From assembly GCF_003594935.2 (NCBI RefSeq), contig NZ_CP043342.1, positions 4,650,001 through 4,714,000 of the forward strand: a stretch of 64,000 nt of DNA. Reading direction: 5' to 3'. Both the position numbers and the translations under genes were made by a program. Shown here piece after piece: positions 9,277 through 17,788 of this stretch (position 1 is its first letter; each line of letters starts with the position of its first letter). The stretch is from Enterobacter huaxiensis (GTDB lineage Bacteria > Pseudomonadota > Gammaproteobacteria > Enterobacterales > Enterobacteriaceae). The notes beneath the pieces were generated by a model. That model was not told the DNA's origin. It ran no database searches and worked only from the letters and a program-made list of their open reading frames with translations.

Positions 9277-10275
9277 ATGAAAGTGACCTTTGAAGAGTTA
9301 AAAGCGGCGTTCAATCGAGTTCTGCTCGATCGCGGCGTGAAGGCGGAAACCGCAGACGCCTGCGCCGACATGTTTGCCCGCACCACGGAATCTGGCGTCT
9401 ATTCACACGGCGTCAACCGCTTCCCGCGCTTTATTCAGCAGCTTGATGCTGGCGACATCATCCCTGACGCCCAGCCAAAACGGGTGACAACATTAGGGGC
9501 GATCGAACAGTGGGATGCCCAGCGCTCCATCGGCAACCTGACGGCGAAGAAGATGATGGATCGCGCCACCGAGCTGGCGTCCGATCACGGCATTGGCCTG
9601 GTGGCACTGCGTAACGCGAACCACTGGATGCGCGGCGGCAGCTACGGCTGGCAGGCGGCGGAGAAAGGCTACATCGGCATATGCTGGACCAACTCTATCG
9701 CCGTGATGCCCGCGTGGGGATCAAAAGAGTGCTGCATCGGCACCAACCCGCTGATCGTTGCTATTCCATCAAGCCCAATCACCATGGTCGATATGTCGAT
9801 GTCGATGTTCTCTTACGGCATGCTGGAAGTAAACCGTCTGGCCGGGCGCGAGCTGCCGGTTGACGGCGGTTTTGACGATGAGGGGAATCTGACCAGAGAG
9901 CCGGGCGTGATCGAGAAAAACCGCCGCATTCTGCCGATGGGCTACTGGAAAGGATCCGGGTTATCGATTGTGCTCGACATGATCGCCACCCTGCTCTCTA
10001 ACGGCGCCTCCGTCGCGGAAGTGACCCAGGACAACAGCGACGAGTACGGCGTGTCGCAGATCTTTATCGCTATCGAGGTTGATCGCCTGATCGACGGCCC
10101 AACCCGCGATGCCAAACTGCAGCGCATCATGGACTTCATCACCACCGCAGAACGCTCTGATGAAAATGTCGCCGTCCGTCTGCCTGGCCATGAATTCACT
10201 CGCCTGCTGGAAGAAAACCGCCGGGACGGCATCACCATCGACGACAGCGTGTGGGCGAAAATCCAGTCTCTGTAA
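9277..10275 (+). CDS. yiaK: YiaK, 2,3-diketo-L-gulonate reductase
   Basis: NAD(P)H-dependent reductase converting 2,3-diketo-L-gulonate to 3-keto-L-gulonate, the entry step of the pathway encoded downstream. At 332 residues it matches E. coli YiaK/DlgD of the malate/lactate dehydrogenase-2 (LDH2/MDH2) family; the catalytic His lies in TESGVYSHGVNRFPRF and a GSYGWQAAEKGYIG segment lines the cofactor site. AGGAG precedes the ATG. First gene of the eight-gene operon. Confidence 0.96.
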   Translation: MKVTFEELKAAFNRVLLDRGVKAETADACADMFARTTESGVYSHGVNRFPRFIQQLDAGDIIPDAQPKRVTTLGAIEQWDAQRSIGNLTAKKMMDRATELASDHGIGLVALRNANHWMRGGSYGWQAAEKGYIGICWTNSIAVMPAWGSKECCIGTNPLIVAIPSSPITMVDMSMSMFSYGMLEVNRLAGRELPVDGGFDDEGNLTREPGVIEKNRRILPMGYWKGSGLSIVLDMIATLLSNGASVAEVTQDNSDEYGVSQIFIAIEVDRLIDGPTRDAKLQRIMDFITTAERSDENVAVRLPGHEFTRLLEENRRDGITIDDSVWAKIQSL

Positions 10276-10285
10276 GGAGCCGACG

Positions 10286-10753
10286 ATGATATTCGGACAT
10301 ATTTCACAGCCAAACCCGTGCCGCCTGCCGCTGGCGATTGAAAAAGCGCTTCATTTTCTGCGCACCACGGATTTCGCCTCGCTGGAGCCTGGCGTGGTGG
10401 AAATTGAAGGGCGCACTATTTTTGCCCAGGTTCTCGACCTGACGACAAAGGAACCGCACGAGAACCGTCCGGAAGTGCACCGCCGCTTTCTGGATATTCA
10501 GTTTCTGGCGTGGGGAGAAGAAAAAATCGGTATCGCTATTGATACCGGCAATAACGAAATAAGCGAATCATTACTGGAACAGCGGGATATTATTTTTTAT
10601 CACGACAGCGAAAATGAATCGTTTATCGAAATGATATCCGGCAGCTATGCCGTATTTTTCCCGCAGGATGTGCATCGTCCTGCCTGTATTAAGAACAAGG
10701 AAGCCGCAATTCGTAAAATTGTGGTGAAAGTGGCAATCAGCGAATTAGATTAA
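10286..10753 (+). CDS. yiaL: YiaL, YhcH/YjgK/YiaL family cupin-like protein
   Basis: A 155-residue member of the YhcH/YjgK/YiaL family (DUF386), a small beta-barrel fold whose members are tied to sugar-acid metabolism. The start at 10286 follows AAGGAG 10 bases after yiaK and gives the E. coli length; a longer in-frame start at 10109 would overlap yiaK by 167 bases. Conserved HRRFLDIQF and FFPQDVHRP stretches carry the putative metal-binding His residues. The biochemical role is not established. Confidence 0.93.
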   Translation: MIFGHISQPNPCRLPLAIEKALHFLRTTDFASLEPGVVEIEGRTIFAQVLDLTTKEPHENRPEVHRRFLDIQFLAWGEEKIGIAIDTGNNEISESLLEQRDIIFYHDSENESFIEMISGSYAVFFPQDVHRPACIKNKEAAIRKIVVKVAISELD

Positions 10754-10779
10754 TTTTCTGATAAATACAGGAACGCGAA

Positions 10780-11706
10780 ATGACCAACACCGGTTTTATT
10801 ATTGGTGCGTACCCCTGCGCACCCTCGTTTCACCAGAAAGGGGAACAAGAAGAACAATCCTTCTGGCGGGAACTTTCCGACACACCGTATATCCGCGGGC
10901 TGGAACAGCCTTGTCTCGAAAGCCTTCATCCGTTTGGTGATGAATGGCTGTTCCGCCATACGCCGGGCGACTGGCAAATCGTAGTCACCGCGGTAATGGA
11001 AACCATGCGTAGACGCGGCGCTAACGGTGCCTTTGGCCTGGCATCAGCCGACGAAGAACAGCGTAAAGCGTGCGTTGATTTTTACCGTCATCTGCAACAG
11101 AGAATTACTGCCGTGAACGCCCGCTTCCCGGGCAAAGTGATTGCCCTGGAGATGCAGGCAGCCCCGCAGGCGGGCAATGCTTCCGTCGAACAGGCTACCG
11201 AGGCGTTTTCACGCTCGATCCGGGAAATCGCGGGCTGGGACTGGGGCTGCGATCTGGTGCTGGAACACTGCGATGCCATGACCGGCCCCGCGCCGCGCAA
11301 GGGATTCCTGCCCCTGAAGCAGGTGCTGGAGGTGGTGAAAGACACCGATATCAGCGTCTGTATCAACTGGGCGCGCTCGGCTATCGAAGGCCGTAATACG
11401 ACGCTCCCGCTGGAACATGTTCAGGCCGCACTCCGTGCCGGAAAGCTGGGAGCAGTGATGTTTTCGGGCACGACTACTCGCGGGGAGTACGGTGAATGGC
11501 AGGATCTGCACACGCCCTTTTCTTCATTCTGCACCGACAGTTTGATGTCCACTGAACACGCAAAATCACTCTTTACTGCGGCGAGCGCCGCAACGTTGAA
11601 ATTCTCCGGTATTAAATTACTGGAAATAAATGCTAATGCTGACGTCAGCCATCGCATCGCTATTTTGCGCGACGGCATTAGCGAAATGAATAAAGCAACG
11701 CAATAA
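10780..11706 (+). CDS. YiaX1-type DUF4862 protein of the yia operon
   Basis: A 308-residue soluble protein in the slot called X1 in the Klebsiella yiaKLX1X2PQRS operon; the E. coli operon has no equivalent here. I recognise it as a DUF4862-type protein. The fold looks like a TIM barrel related to sugar epimerases/isomerases: acidic residues in VLEHCD and the ending SGIKLLEINAN would suit metal/sugar binding. AGGAA precedes the ATG. From position it probably processes an ascorbate- or ketogulonate-type sugar acid, but the reaction is not known to me. Confidence 0.8.
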   Translation: MTNTGFIIGAYPCAPSFHQKGEQEEQSFWRELSDTPYIRGLEQPCLESLHPFGDEWLFRHTPGDWQIVVTAVMETMRRRGANGAFGLASADEEQRKACVDFYRHLQQRITAVNARFPGKVIALEMQAAPQAGNASVEQATEAFSRSIREIAGWDWGCDLVLEHCDAMTGPAPRKGFLPLKQVLEVVKDTDISVCINWARSAIEGRNTTLPLEHVQAALRAGKLGAVMFSGTTTRGEYGEWQDLHTPFSSFCTDSLMSTEHAKSLFTAASAATLKFSGIKLLEINANADVSHRIAILRDGISEMNKATQ

Positions 11707-11752
11707 CAATAAAAACATCCCTATTCCGGTTACATTGACTGAGACAGTAAAT

Positions 11753-13072
11753 ATGAACACTTACTCGAATGCTCTACAAGCGGATATACCGCGTCAGCGC
11801 TGGCTAAGAATCATTCCTCCTATTCTTATCGCGTGCATCATTTCGTATATGGACCGCGTAAACATCGCCTTTGCGATGCCCGGCGGCATGGATGAAGAAC
11901 TGGGCATCACCGCTACTATGGCGGGCCTGGCGGGTGGGATCTTCTTTATTGGCTATCTGTTCCTGCAGGTTCCCGGCGGCAAGATTGCCGTTCACGGCAG
12001 CGGCAAGAAGTTTATCGGCTGGTCGCTGGTCGCCTGGGCGGTAATTTCGGTGCTGACCGGTCTTGTCACCAACCAGTACCAGCTGCTGGTGCTGCGCTTC
12101 TTACTCGGCGTGGCGGAAGGCGGGATGCTGCCCGTCGTGCTCACCATGATCAGCAACTGGTTCCCGGACGCCGAGCGCGGCCGCGCCAATGCCATTGTGA
12201 TTATGTTCGTTCCCATCGCGGGGATTATCACCGCCCCGCTGTCGGGCTGGATCATCACCGCGCTCGACTGGCGCTGGCTGTTCATCATTGAAGGTTTGAT
12301 GTCCGTCGTTGTGCTGGTGCTGTGGGCCTTTACCGTTTACGACCGACCGCAGGAAGCGCGCTGGATTTCAGACGCCGAGAAGAATTACCTGGTGAAAACG
12401 CTGGCGGCTGAGCAGCGGGCCATTGCCGGTAAAGAGGTAAAAAACGCGTCCCTGAGCGCCGTGCTTTCCGACAAAACCATGTGGCAGCTGATTGCACTTA
12501 ACTTCTTTTACCAGACCGGAATTTACGGTTACACGCTCTGGCTACCAACCATCCTGAAGGAGCTGACGCACACCAGCATCGGCCAGGTGGGCATGCTAGC
12601 CGTGCTGCCTTACGTCGGCGCGATTGCGGGTATGTTCTTGTTCTCGACCCTCTCCGACCGCACCGGCAAGCGCAAGCTGTTCGTCTCCCTGCCGCTGATT
12701 GGCTTTGCGCTCTGCATGTTCCTCTCCGTGGCGCTGAAAGAGAGTACCTGGCTGGCGTATTCCGCACTGGTGGGCTGCGGGTTCTTCCTGCAATCCGCCG
12801 CGGGCGTGTTCTGGACGATCCCGGCGCGTCTGTTTAGCGCAGAGATGGCGGGCGGCGCGCGCGGCGTGATCAACGCGCTTGGCAACCTTGGCGGATTCTG
12901 CGGCCCGTATGCGGTTGGCGTGCTGATCACCCTGTACAGCAAAGACGCGGGCGTTTATTGCCTGGCGGTGTCGCTGGCGCTGGCCTCTCTGCTGGCCCTG
13001 CTGCTGCCGGCGAAATGCGATGCCGGAGCAGAGTCTAACCCCACGGTGAACCCGCACAAGCGTGCGGCCTGA
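11753..13072 (+). CDS. YiaX2-type MFS transporter (anion:cation symporter family)
   Basis: Twelve-helix major facilitator of the ACS family, whose members import hexuronates, galactonate and related acids. Early helix 1 carries the family-typical SYMDRVNIAFAMP; helix 4 has LRFLLGVAEGGMLPVV; the central loop is hydrophilic. The ATG at 11753 (439 residues) is preferred to a TTG at 11735 that lacks a ribosome site. It fills the X2 slot of the Klebsiella operon, taking the place of the TRAP transporter YiaMNO of E. coli. Likely substrate: 2,3-diketo-L-gulonate or a related ascorbate product (inference). Confidence 0.88.
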   Translation: MNTYSNALQADIPRQRWLRIIPPILIACIISYMDRVNIAFAMPGGMDEELGITATMAGLAGGIFFIGYLFLQVPGGKIAVHGSGKKFIGWSLVAWAVISVLTGLVTNQYQLLVLRFLLGVAEGGMLPVVLTMISNWFPDAERGRANAIVIMFVPIAGIITAPLSGWIITALDWRWLFIIEGLMSVVVLVLWAFTVYDRPQEARWISDAEKNYLVKTLAAEQRAIAGKEVKNASLSAVLSDKTMWQLIALNFFYQTGIYGYTLWLPTILKELTHTSIGQVGMLAVLPYVGAIAGMFLFSTLSDRTGKRKLFVSLPLIGFALCMFLSVALKESTWLAYSALVGCGFFLQSAAGVFWTIPARLFSAEMAGGARGVINALGNLGGFCGPYAVGVLITLYSKDAGVYCLAVSLALASLLALLLPAKCDAGAESNPTVNPHKRAA

Positions 13073-13074
13073 TG

Positions 13075-13150
13075 CCCTCACCCCAGCCCTCTCCCACGGG
13101 GAGAGGGAGAAAACCGAACCGTAGGCCGGGTAAACGAAGCGCCACCCGGC
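13075..13150. repeat. Palindromic repeat plus REP element inside the yia operon
   Basis: Two repeat types in tandem lie between X2 and lyxK: the CCTCACCCCAGCCCTCTCCC/GGGGAGAGGG palindrome (13075-13109), then a REP-type GTAGGCCGGGTAAACGAAG-CGCCACCCGGC element (13121-13150). The lyxK start is only 18 bases beyond. Stem-loops here could stabilise upstream mRNA and lower expression of the downstream kinase. Confidence 0.8.
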
Positions 13151-13167
13151 GAATAAGTGAGATGAAG

Positions 13168-14673
13168 ATGAGTGAAAAAGAGCCCTTCTGGCTGGGTATC
13201 GACTGTGGCGGTACGTATCTGAAAGCCGGTCTATACAACCGCCAGGGCAAGGAAATCTGCATCGAGCGACGCTCCGTTGCCACGCTTAGCCCGTGCCCGG
13301 GCTACGCGGAGCGGGATATGCACTCGCTCTGGCAGCATTGCCACGCTACCGTCTCCACGCTGCTCAAACATTCAGGCGTAGACAGTAAACAGATCAAAGG
13401 TGTCGGCATTTCTGCTCAGGGCAAAGGGCTGTTTCTACTCGATAAACAGGACCGGCCTCTGGGCAACGCTATGCTCTCTTCCGACCGCCGGGCGCTGGAG
13501 ATCGTGCAGCGCTGGCAGCAGGACGGCATTCCTGAAAAGCTCTATCCGCATACGCGCCAGACGCTGTGGACAGGGCATCCGGCTTCGCTCCTGCGCTGGG
13601 TGAAAGAGAACGAGCCGCAGCGGTACCAGCAGATCGGCTGCGTGATGATGGCGCACGACTATCTGCGCTGGTGCCTCACCGGCGTGAAGGGCTGCGAGGA
13701 GAGCAATATCTCCGAGTCCAATCTCTACAACATGACTACCGGGAAATACGACCCCCAGCTCACGCGCTGGCTCGGTATCAGCGAAATAGACGGCGCCCTG
13801 CCGCCGATTGTCGGTTCAGCAGAAATTTGCGGGGAAATCACCGCTCAGGCAGCCGCACTGACCGGTCTCGCGGCGGGTACGCCCGTCGTTGGTGGACTGT
13901 TTGATGTGGTTTCCACCGCGATCTGCGCCGGGCTTCACGACGAACATACGCTGAATGCCGTTATGGGCACCTGGGCCGTCACCAGCGGGATCGCCAGCGC
14001 ACCTCGCGACAACGAGCCGTTCCCGTACGTCTATGGCCGTTACGTTCACCCGCAGCAGTTCATCGTTCACGAAGCCAGCCCCACCTCATCCGGCAACCTG
14101 GAGTGGCTCACCGCGCAGTGGGGCGACATCTCATTTGATGAGATCAACCACGCCGTGGCCAGCCTGCCGAAAGCGGAAAGCGATCTGTTCTTCCTGCCGT
14201 TTTTGTACGGCAGCAACGCCGGGCTGGAGATGACCAGCGGCTTCTACGGCATGCAGGCGCTGCACACCCGCGCGCATCTGCTGCAGGCCGTTTACGAGGG
14301 CGTGGTGTTCAGCCACATGACCCACCTCAACCGCATGCTCGAACGCTTTACCCAGGTGCAGGCGCTGCGCGTGACGGGTGGCCCGACACATTCGGACGTG
14401 TGGATGCAAATGCTCGCCGACGTCAGCGGCCTGGCGATTGAGCTGCCGCAGGTGGAAGAGACAGGCTGCTCCGGCGCGGCGCTGGCGGCGCTGGTAGGCA
14501 CCGGCATTTACCCGGACTTCCACACCGCGCAGCGGGCCCTCAAGCACGACATTCGTGTGATTGAACCCGACATGCACGCCCATGCGGCCTACCAGCGCAA
14601 ATATCACCGCTACCAGCTACTGATTTCAGCACTACAGGGCTATCACGCCCGCGTTAAGGAGTACGACCTATGA
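13168..14673 (+). CDS. lyxK: LyxK (YiaP), L-xylulose/3-keto-L-gulonate kinase
   Basis: FGGY-family carbohydrate kinase that phosphorylates L-xylulose and 3-keto-L-gulonate. Domain marks: N-terminal WLGIDCGGTYLKAGLY phosphate-binding loop, GIGISAQGKGLF equivalent, VMMAHDYLRW, and the C-terminal RVTGGPTHSDVWMQMLADV (FGGY signature 2 region). The start at 13168 gives 501 residues, close to E. coli LyxK (498); an ATG six bases upstream is almost as good. Its stop overlaps the sgbH start (ATGA). Confidence 0.95.
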   Translation: MSEKEPFWLGIDCGGTYLKAGLYNRQGKEICIERRSVATLSPCPGYAERDMHSLWQHCHATVSTLLKHSGVDSKQIKGVGISAQGKGLFLLDKQDRPLGNAMLSSDRRALEIVQRWQQDGIPEKLYPHTRQTLWTGHPASLLRWVKENEPQRYQQIGCVMMAHDYLRWCLTGVKGCEESNISESNLYNMTTGKYDPQLTRWLGISEIDGALPPIVGSAEICGEITAQAAALTGLAAGTPVVGGLFDVVSTAICAGLHDEHTLNAVMGTWAVTSGIASAPRDNEPFPYVYGRYVHPQQFIVHEASPTSSGNLEWLTAQWGDISFDEINHAVASLPKAESDLFFLPFLYGSNAGLEMTSGFYGMQALHTRAHLLQAVYEGVVFSHMTHLNRMLERFTQVQALRVTGGPTHSDVWMQMLADVSGLAIELPQVEETGCSGAALAALVGTGIYPDFHTAQRALKHDIRVIEPDMHAHAAYQRKYHRYQLLISALQGYHARVKEYDL

Positions 14674-15323
14674 GCCGACCATTACTGCAGCTGGCGCTCG
14701 ACCACACCTCGCTTCAGGCCGCCCAGCGCGACGTCGCAACGCTTTCAGAGTGCGTCGACATCGTTGAAGCCGGCACCATTTTGTGCCTGACCGAAGGGCT
14801 GAACGCCGTGCGCGCCCTGCGAGAGCAGTGCCCGGATAAAATCATCGTGGCGGACTGGAAGGTCGCCGACGCCGGGGAAACCCTGGCTGAACAGGCATTT
14901 GGCGCAGGCGCGAACTGGATGACCATCATCTGCGCCGCGCCGCTGGCAACCGTTGAACGAGGCCACGAGGTCGCACAGCGCTGCGGCGGCGAAATCCAGA
15001 TGGAGCTGTTTGGCAACTGGACGCTGGACGACGCGCGCGCCTGGTATCGCACTGGCGTGAAGCAGGCAATCTACCATCGCGGGCGCGACGCGCAGGCCAG
15101 CGGTCAGCAATGGGGCGAAGCGGATCTCGCGAAAATGAAGGCGCTTTCCGATATCGGCCTGCAGCTCTCGATTACCGGCGGTATCACCCCCGCCGACCTG
15201 CCCCTGTTTAAGCAGATCAACGTCAAAGCCTTTATTGCCGGGCGCGCGCTGGCAGGCGCCGCTAATCCGCCGCAGGTGGCACAGGCATTCCATTCGCAAA
15301 TCCGCGACATCTGGGGAGCGTAA
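14670..15323 (+). CDS. sgbH: SgbH (YiaQ), 3-keto-L-gulonate-6-phosphate decarboxylase
   Basis: Orotidine-5'-phosphate-decarboxylase-fold enzyme turning 3-keto-L-gulonate-6-P into L-xylulose-5-P. Key pattern IIVADWKVADAG (the Asp-Lys-Asp catalytic/metal motif at about residues 60-67) and the phosphate-binding SITGGITPADL near the C-terminus are present. 217 residues (220 in E. coli). The ATG overlaps the lyxK stop codon, so translation is coupled. Confidence 0.96.
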   Translation: MSRPLLQLALDHTSLQAAQRDVATLSECVDIVEAGTILCLTEGLNAVRALREQCPDKIIVADWKVADAGETLAEQAFGAGANWMTIICAAPLATVERGHEVAQRCGGEIQMELFGNWTLDDARAWYRTGVKQAIYHRGRDAQASGQQWGEADLAKMKALSDIGLQLSITGGITPADLPLFKQINVKAFIAGRALAGAANPPQVAQAFHSQIRDIWGA

Positions 15324-15325
15324 CC

Positions 15326-16186
15326 ATGCGTCAGCATCCGTTAGGTATTTACGAAAAAGCGCTGTCGAAAGATCTCTCCTGGCCAGAGCGCCTGGTGCTG
15401 GCGAAAAGCTGCGGGTTCGATTTTGTTGAGATGTCTGTCGACGAAACCGACGAACGCTTATCGCGCCTTGAGTGGAGCACCACGCAGCGCGCTTCGCTGG
15501 TTGAAGCGATGCTGGAAACCGGCGTGGCGATCCCGTCGATGTGTCTTTCCGCCCACCGCCGCTTTCCGTTTGGCAGCCGGGATGAATCCGTGCGTCAACG
15601 CGCTCGCGAGATCATGACCAAAGCCATCAGGCTGGCGCGTGACCTGGGCATTCGCACCATTCAGCTTGCCGGGTATGACGTCTATTACGAAGAGCACGAT
15701 GAAGGCACGCAGCAGCGTTTCGCTGAAGGGCTGGCGTGGGCGGTAGAGCAGGCCGCCGCCGCGCAGGTGATGCTGGCGGTGGAGATCATGGATACCGCGT
15801 TTATGAACTCCATCAGCAAGTGGAAAAAGTGGGACGAGATGCTCGCCTCGCCGTGGTTCAGCGTTTACCCGGACGTTGGCAACCTGAGCGCGTGGGGCAA
15901 CGACGTCACCGCCGAGCTGACGCTGGGCATTGACCGCATCGCCGCGATCCACCTGAAGGACACCCAGCCCGTTACCGCACAAAGCCCCGGGCAGTTCCGC
16001 GACGTGCCGTTTGGCGAGGGCTGCGTCGATTTCGTTGGCGTGTTTAACACGCTGAATAAGCTCAACTATCGCGGCGCGTTTCTGATTGAAATGTGGACCG
16101 AAAAAGCAAAAGAGCCGGTGCTGGAAATTATCCAGGCGCGCCGCTGGATTGAAGCCCGCATGCAGGAAGGAGGCATGACATGTTAG
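15326..16186 (+). CDS. sgbU: SgbU (YiaR), L-xylulose-5-phosphate 3-epimerase
   Basis: TIM-barrel epimerase (UlaE/SgbU family, AP endonuclease 2-like fold) converting L-xylulose-5-P to L-ribulose-5-P. The divalent-metal ligands are expected in VEIMDTAF, YPDVGNLSAWG, AIHLKDTQP and FLIEMWTEK. 286 residues as in E. coli. It starts 2 bases after sgbH and overlaps sgbE by 7 bases. Confidence 0.95.
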   Translation: MRQHPLGIYEKALSKDLSWPERLVLAKSCGFDFVEMSVDETDERLSRLEWSTTQRASLVEAMLETGVAIPSMCLSAHRRFPFGSRDESVRQRAREIMTKAIRLARDLGIRTIQLAGYDVYYEEHDEGTQQRFAEGLAWAVEQAAAAQVMLAVEIMDTAFMNSISKWKKWDEMLASPWFSVYPDVGNLSAWGNDVTAELTLGIDRIAAIHLKDTQPVTAQSPGQFRDVPFGEGCVDFVGVFNTLNKLNYRGAFLIEMWTEKAKEPVLEIIQARRWIEARMQEGGMTC

Positions 16187-16875
16187 AACAACTCAAAGCC
16201 GAGGTGCTGGCGGCAAACCTGGCGCTGCCCGCCCACCAGCTGGTGACTTTTACCTGGGGCAACGTCAGCGCGGTTGACCGCGAAAGCGGCCTGATGGTGA
16301 TCAAGCCCTCCGGCGTGGAGTACGACGTGATGACGGCAGAGGATATGGTGGTGGTGGATATCGCCACCGGCCAGGTCGTTGAAGGCAGCAAAAAGCCCTC
16401 CTCCGACACGCCAACCCACCTTGCGCTGTACCGCCGTTACCCGGAGATTGGCGGCATCGTGCATACCCACTCCCGCCACGCCACCATCTGGTCGCAGGCG
16501 GGTCAGGATTTACCCGCCTGGGGCACAACGCACGCGGACTATTTCTACGGGGCAATCCCCTGTACACGGCGGATGACCACGGCTGAAATCGCGGGCGAGT
16601 ATGAATACCAGACGGGTGAAGTGATCATTCATACGTTCGAAGAGCGCGACTTAAGCCCGATGCAGATCCCGGCGGTGCTGGTGCACTCCCACGGTCCGTT
16701 TGCCTGGGGTAAAGACGCTGCCGACGCGGTCCACAATGCCGTGGTGCTGGAAGAGTGCGCCTATATGGGCCTGTTCTCGCGCCAGCTTGCGCCGCAGTTG
16801 CCGGTAATGCAGCAGGAGCTGCTCGACAAGCATTATCTGCGCAAGCACGGGGCGAATGCCTATTACGGCCAGTGA
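16180..16875 (+). CDS. sgbE: SgbE (YiaS), L-ribulose-5-phosphate 4-epimerase
   Basis: Class II aldolase/adducin-fold, zinc-dependent epimerase giving D-xylulose-5-P, which enters the pentose phosphate pathway. Zinc-binding HTHSRHATIW and a later VLVHSHGPFAWG are seen, as is the N-terminal TWGNVSAVDR phosphate site. 231 residues. GGAAGGAGG precedes the ATG, inside the sgbU end. Last gene of the operon. Confidence 0.96.
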   Translation: MLEQLKAEVLAANLALPAHQLVTFTWGNVSAVDRESGLMVIKPSGVEYDVMTAEDMVVVDIATGQVVEGSKKPSSDTPTHLALYRRYPEIGGIVHTHSRHATIWSQAGQDLPAWGTTHADYFYGAIPCTRRMTTAEIAGEYEYQTGEVIIHTFEERDLSPMQIPAVLVHSHGPFAWGKDAADAVHNAVVLEECAYMGLFSRQLAPQLPVMQQELLDKHYLRKHGANAYYGQ

Positions 16876-16889
16876 TGCTCTTTACAGGT

Positions 16890-16922
16890 CGTAGGCCGGG
16901 TAAGGCGAAGCCGCCACCCGGC
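16890..16922. repeat. REP element after sgbE
   Basis: Imperfect palindrome GTAGGCCGGGTAAGGCGAAG-CCGCCACCCGGC between the convergent sgbE and yiaT stops. Typical enterobacterial REP unit, likely the 3' boundary stem-loop of both transcripts. Confidence 0.88.
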
Positions 16923-16931
16923 TTTACCGCA

Positions 16932-17672
16932 TCAGAAACGCCAGGTCAGGCCGGTCATCAGCGCGAAGCTGTCGTCGCGGTCAATCATCGGGCTGTTCTT
17001 CACGTCGTCAGGCAGCACGGTATACACCGCGCTCGCATTCAGGAACAGGTTTTGCGTCAGCTGGTATTTCGCGGCCAGGCCAACGTATGGCGTCCAGCTG
17101 TTGCCTGCGGTGTATTCATCCAGGCCCGAGCGACGTGACTCGCTGCCCGATACGCCGTAGTAATAGTCGTTGTAGCTTTCGTCGCTGTAGAAAATGCCCA
17201 GGGAAGGGATCAGCGTCAGGCGATCCATGCGGATGGGATGGAAGTAAGAGATCTCACCGACCACGCCACCGCTTTCGTCCATTGCATCGCCGGAGACGGC
17301 AAATTTAAGGCTCCCCCAGCTTTCATGGCGATAGTATGCGCCGCCCAGGAATGCCGAGGCTTTACGCTCATCCAGGTGTTTCATCTGATGGTCGTCGTTA
17401 TCATCCGGATCAAAATGCAGCGGCATCCAGGATGCGGTCAGGCTAATTTCATTCTTGCTGTCTTTCCACAGGATCCATCCCCCGGTGGTTTGACGAACAT
17501 AGAAATTGTCACCCTCGTAGCTGATTAACGGCACTGCGGTGGTATTTTCATTGTACCCTTTGAAAGGTGACTCATTAAATACCGCCCCCGCCCCAACTGA
17601 AAAGTCACCGGCCATTGCAGATGATGCTGCAAATAACGTAGCAGCGATAAGTAAATTCTTTTTAATAGTCAT
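16932..17672 (-). CDS. yiaT: YiaT, MipA/OmpV-family outer-membrane protein
   Basis: Outer-membrane beta-barrel of the MipA/OmpV family. The start at 17672 gives 246 residues, the E. coli length, with signal peptide MTIKKNLLIAATLFAASSAMA. Alternating hydrophobic/aromatic strands and the terminal ...TGLTWRF (final Phe) mark a barrel assembled by BAM. Upstream in-frame codons to 17774 run into the divergent yiaU promoter and are rejected. Divergent from the LysR gene yiaU, which is its likely regulator. Confidence 0.93.
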   Translation of the reverse strand: MTIKKNLLIAATLFAASSAMAGDFSVGAGAVFNESPFKGYNENTTAVPLISYEGDNFYVRQTTGGWILWKDSKNEISLTASWMPLHFDPDDNDDHQMKHLDERKASAFLGGAYYRHESWGSLKFAVSGDAMDESGGVVGEISYFHPIRMDRLTLIPSLGIFYSDESYNDYYYGVSGSESRRSGLDEYTAGNSWTPYVGLAAKYQLTQNLFLNASAVYTVLPDDVKNSPMIDRDDSFALMTGLTWRF

Positions 17673-17788
17673 TCCATGCAATCCATTTAAACGCCAACAG
17701 GCGGGGCGAATAATAATGGTTACAAATTTGCCAATGCAACGCCGTAGTTTATATAATATTATATATAGAATCATATAGATGAGCGTGC

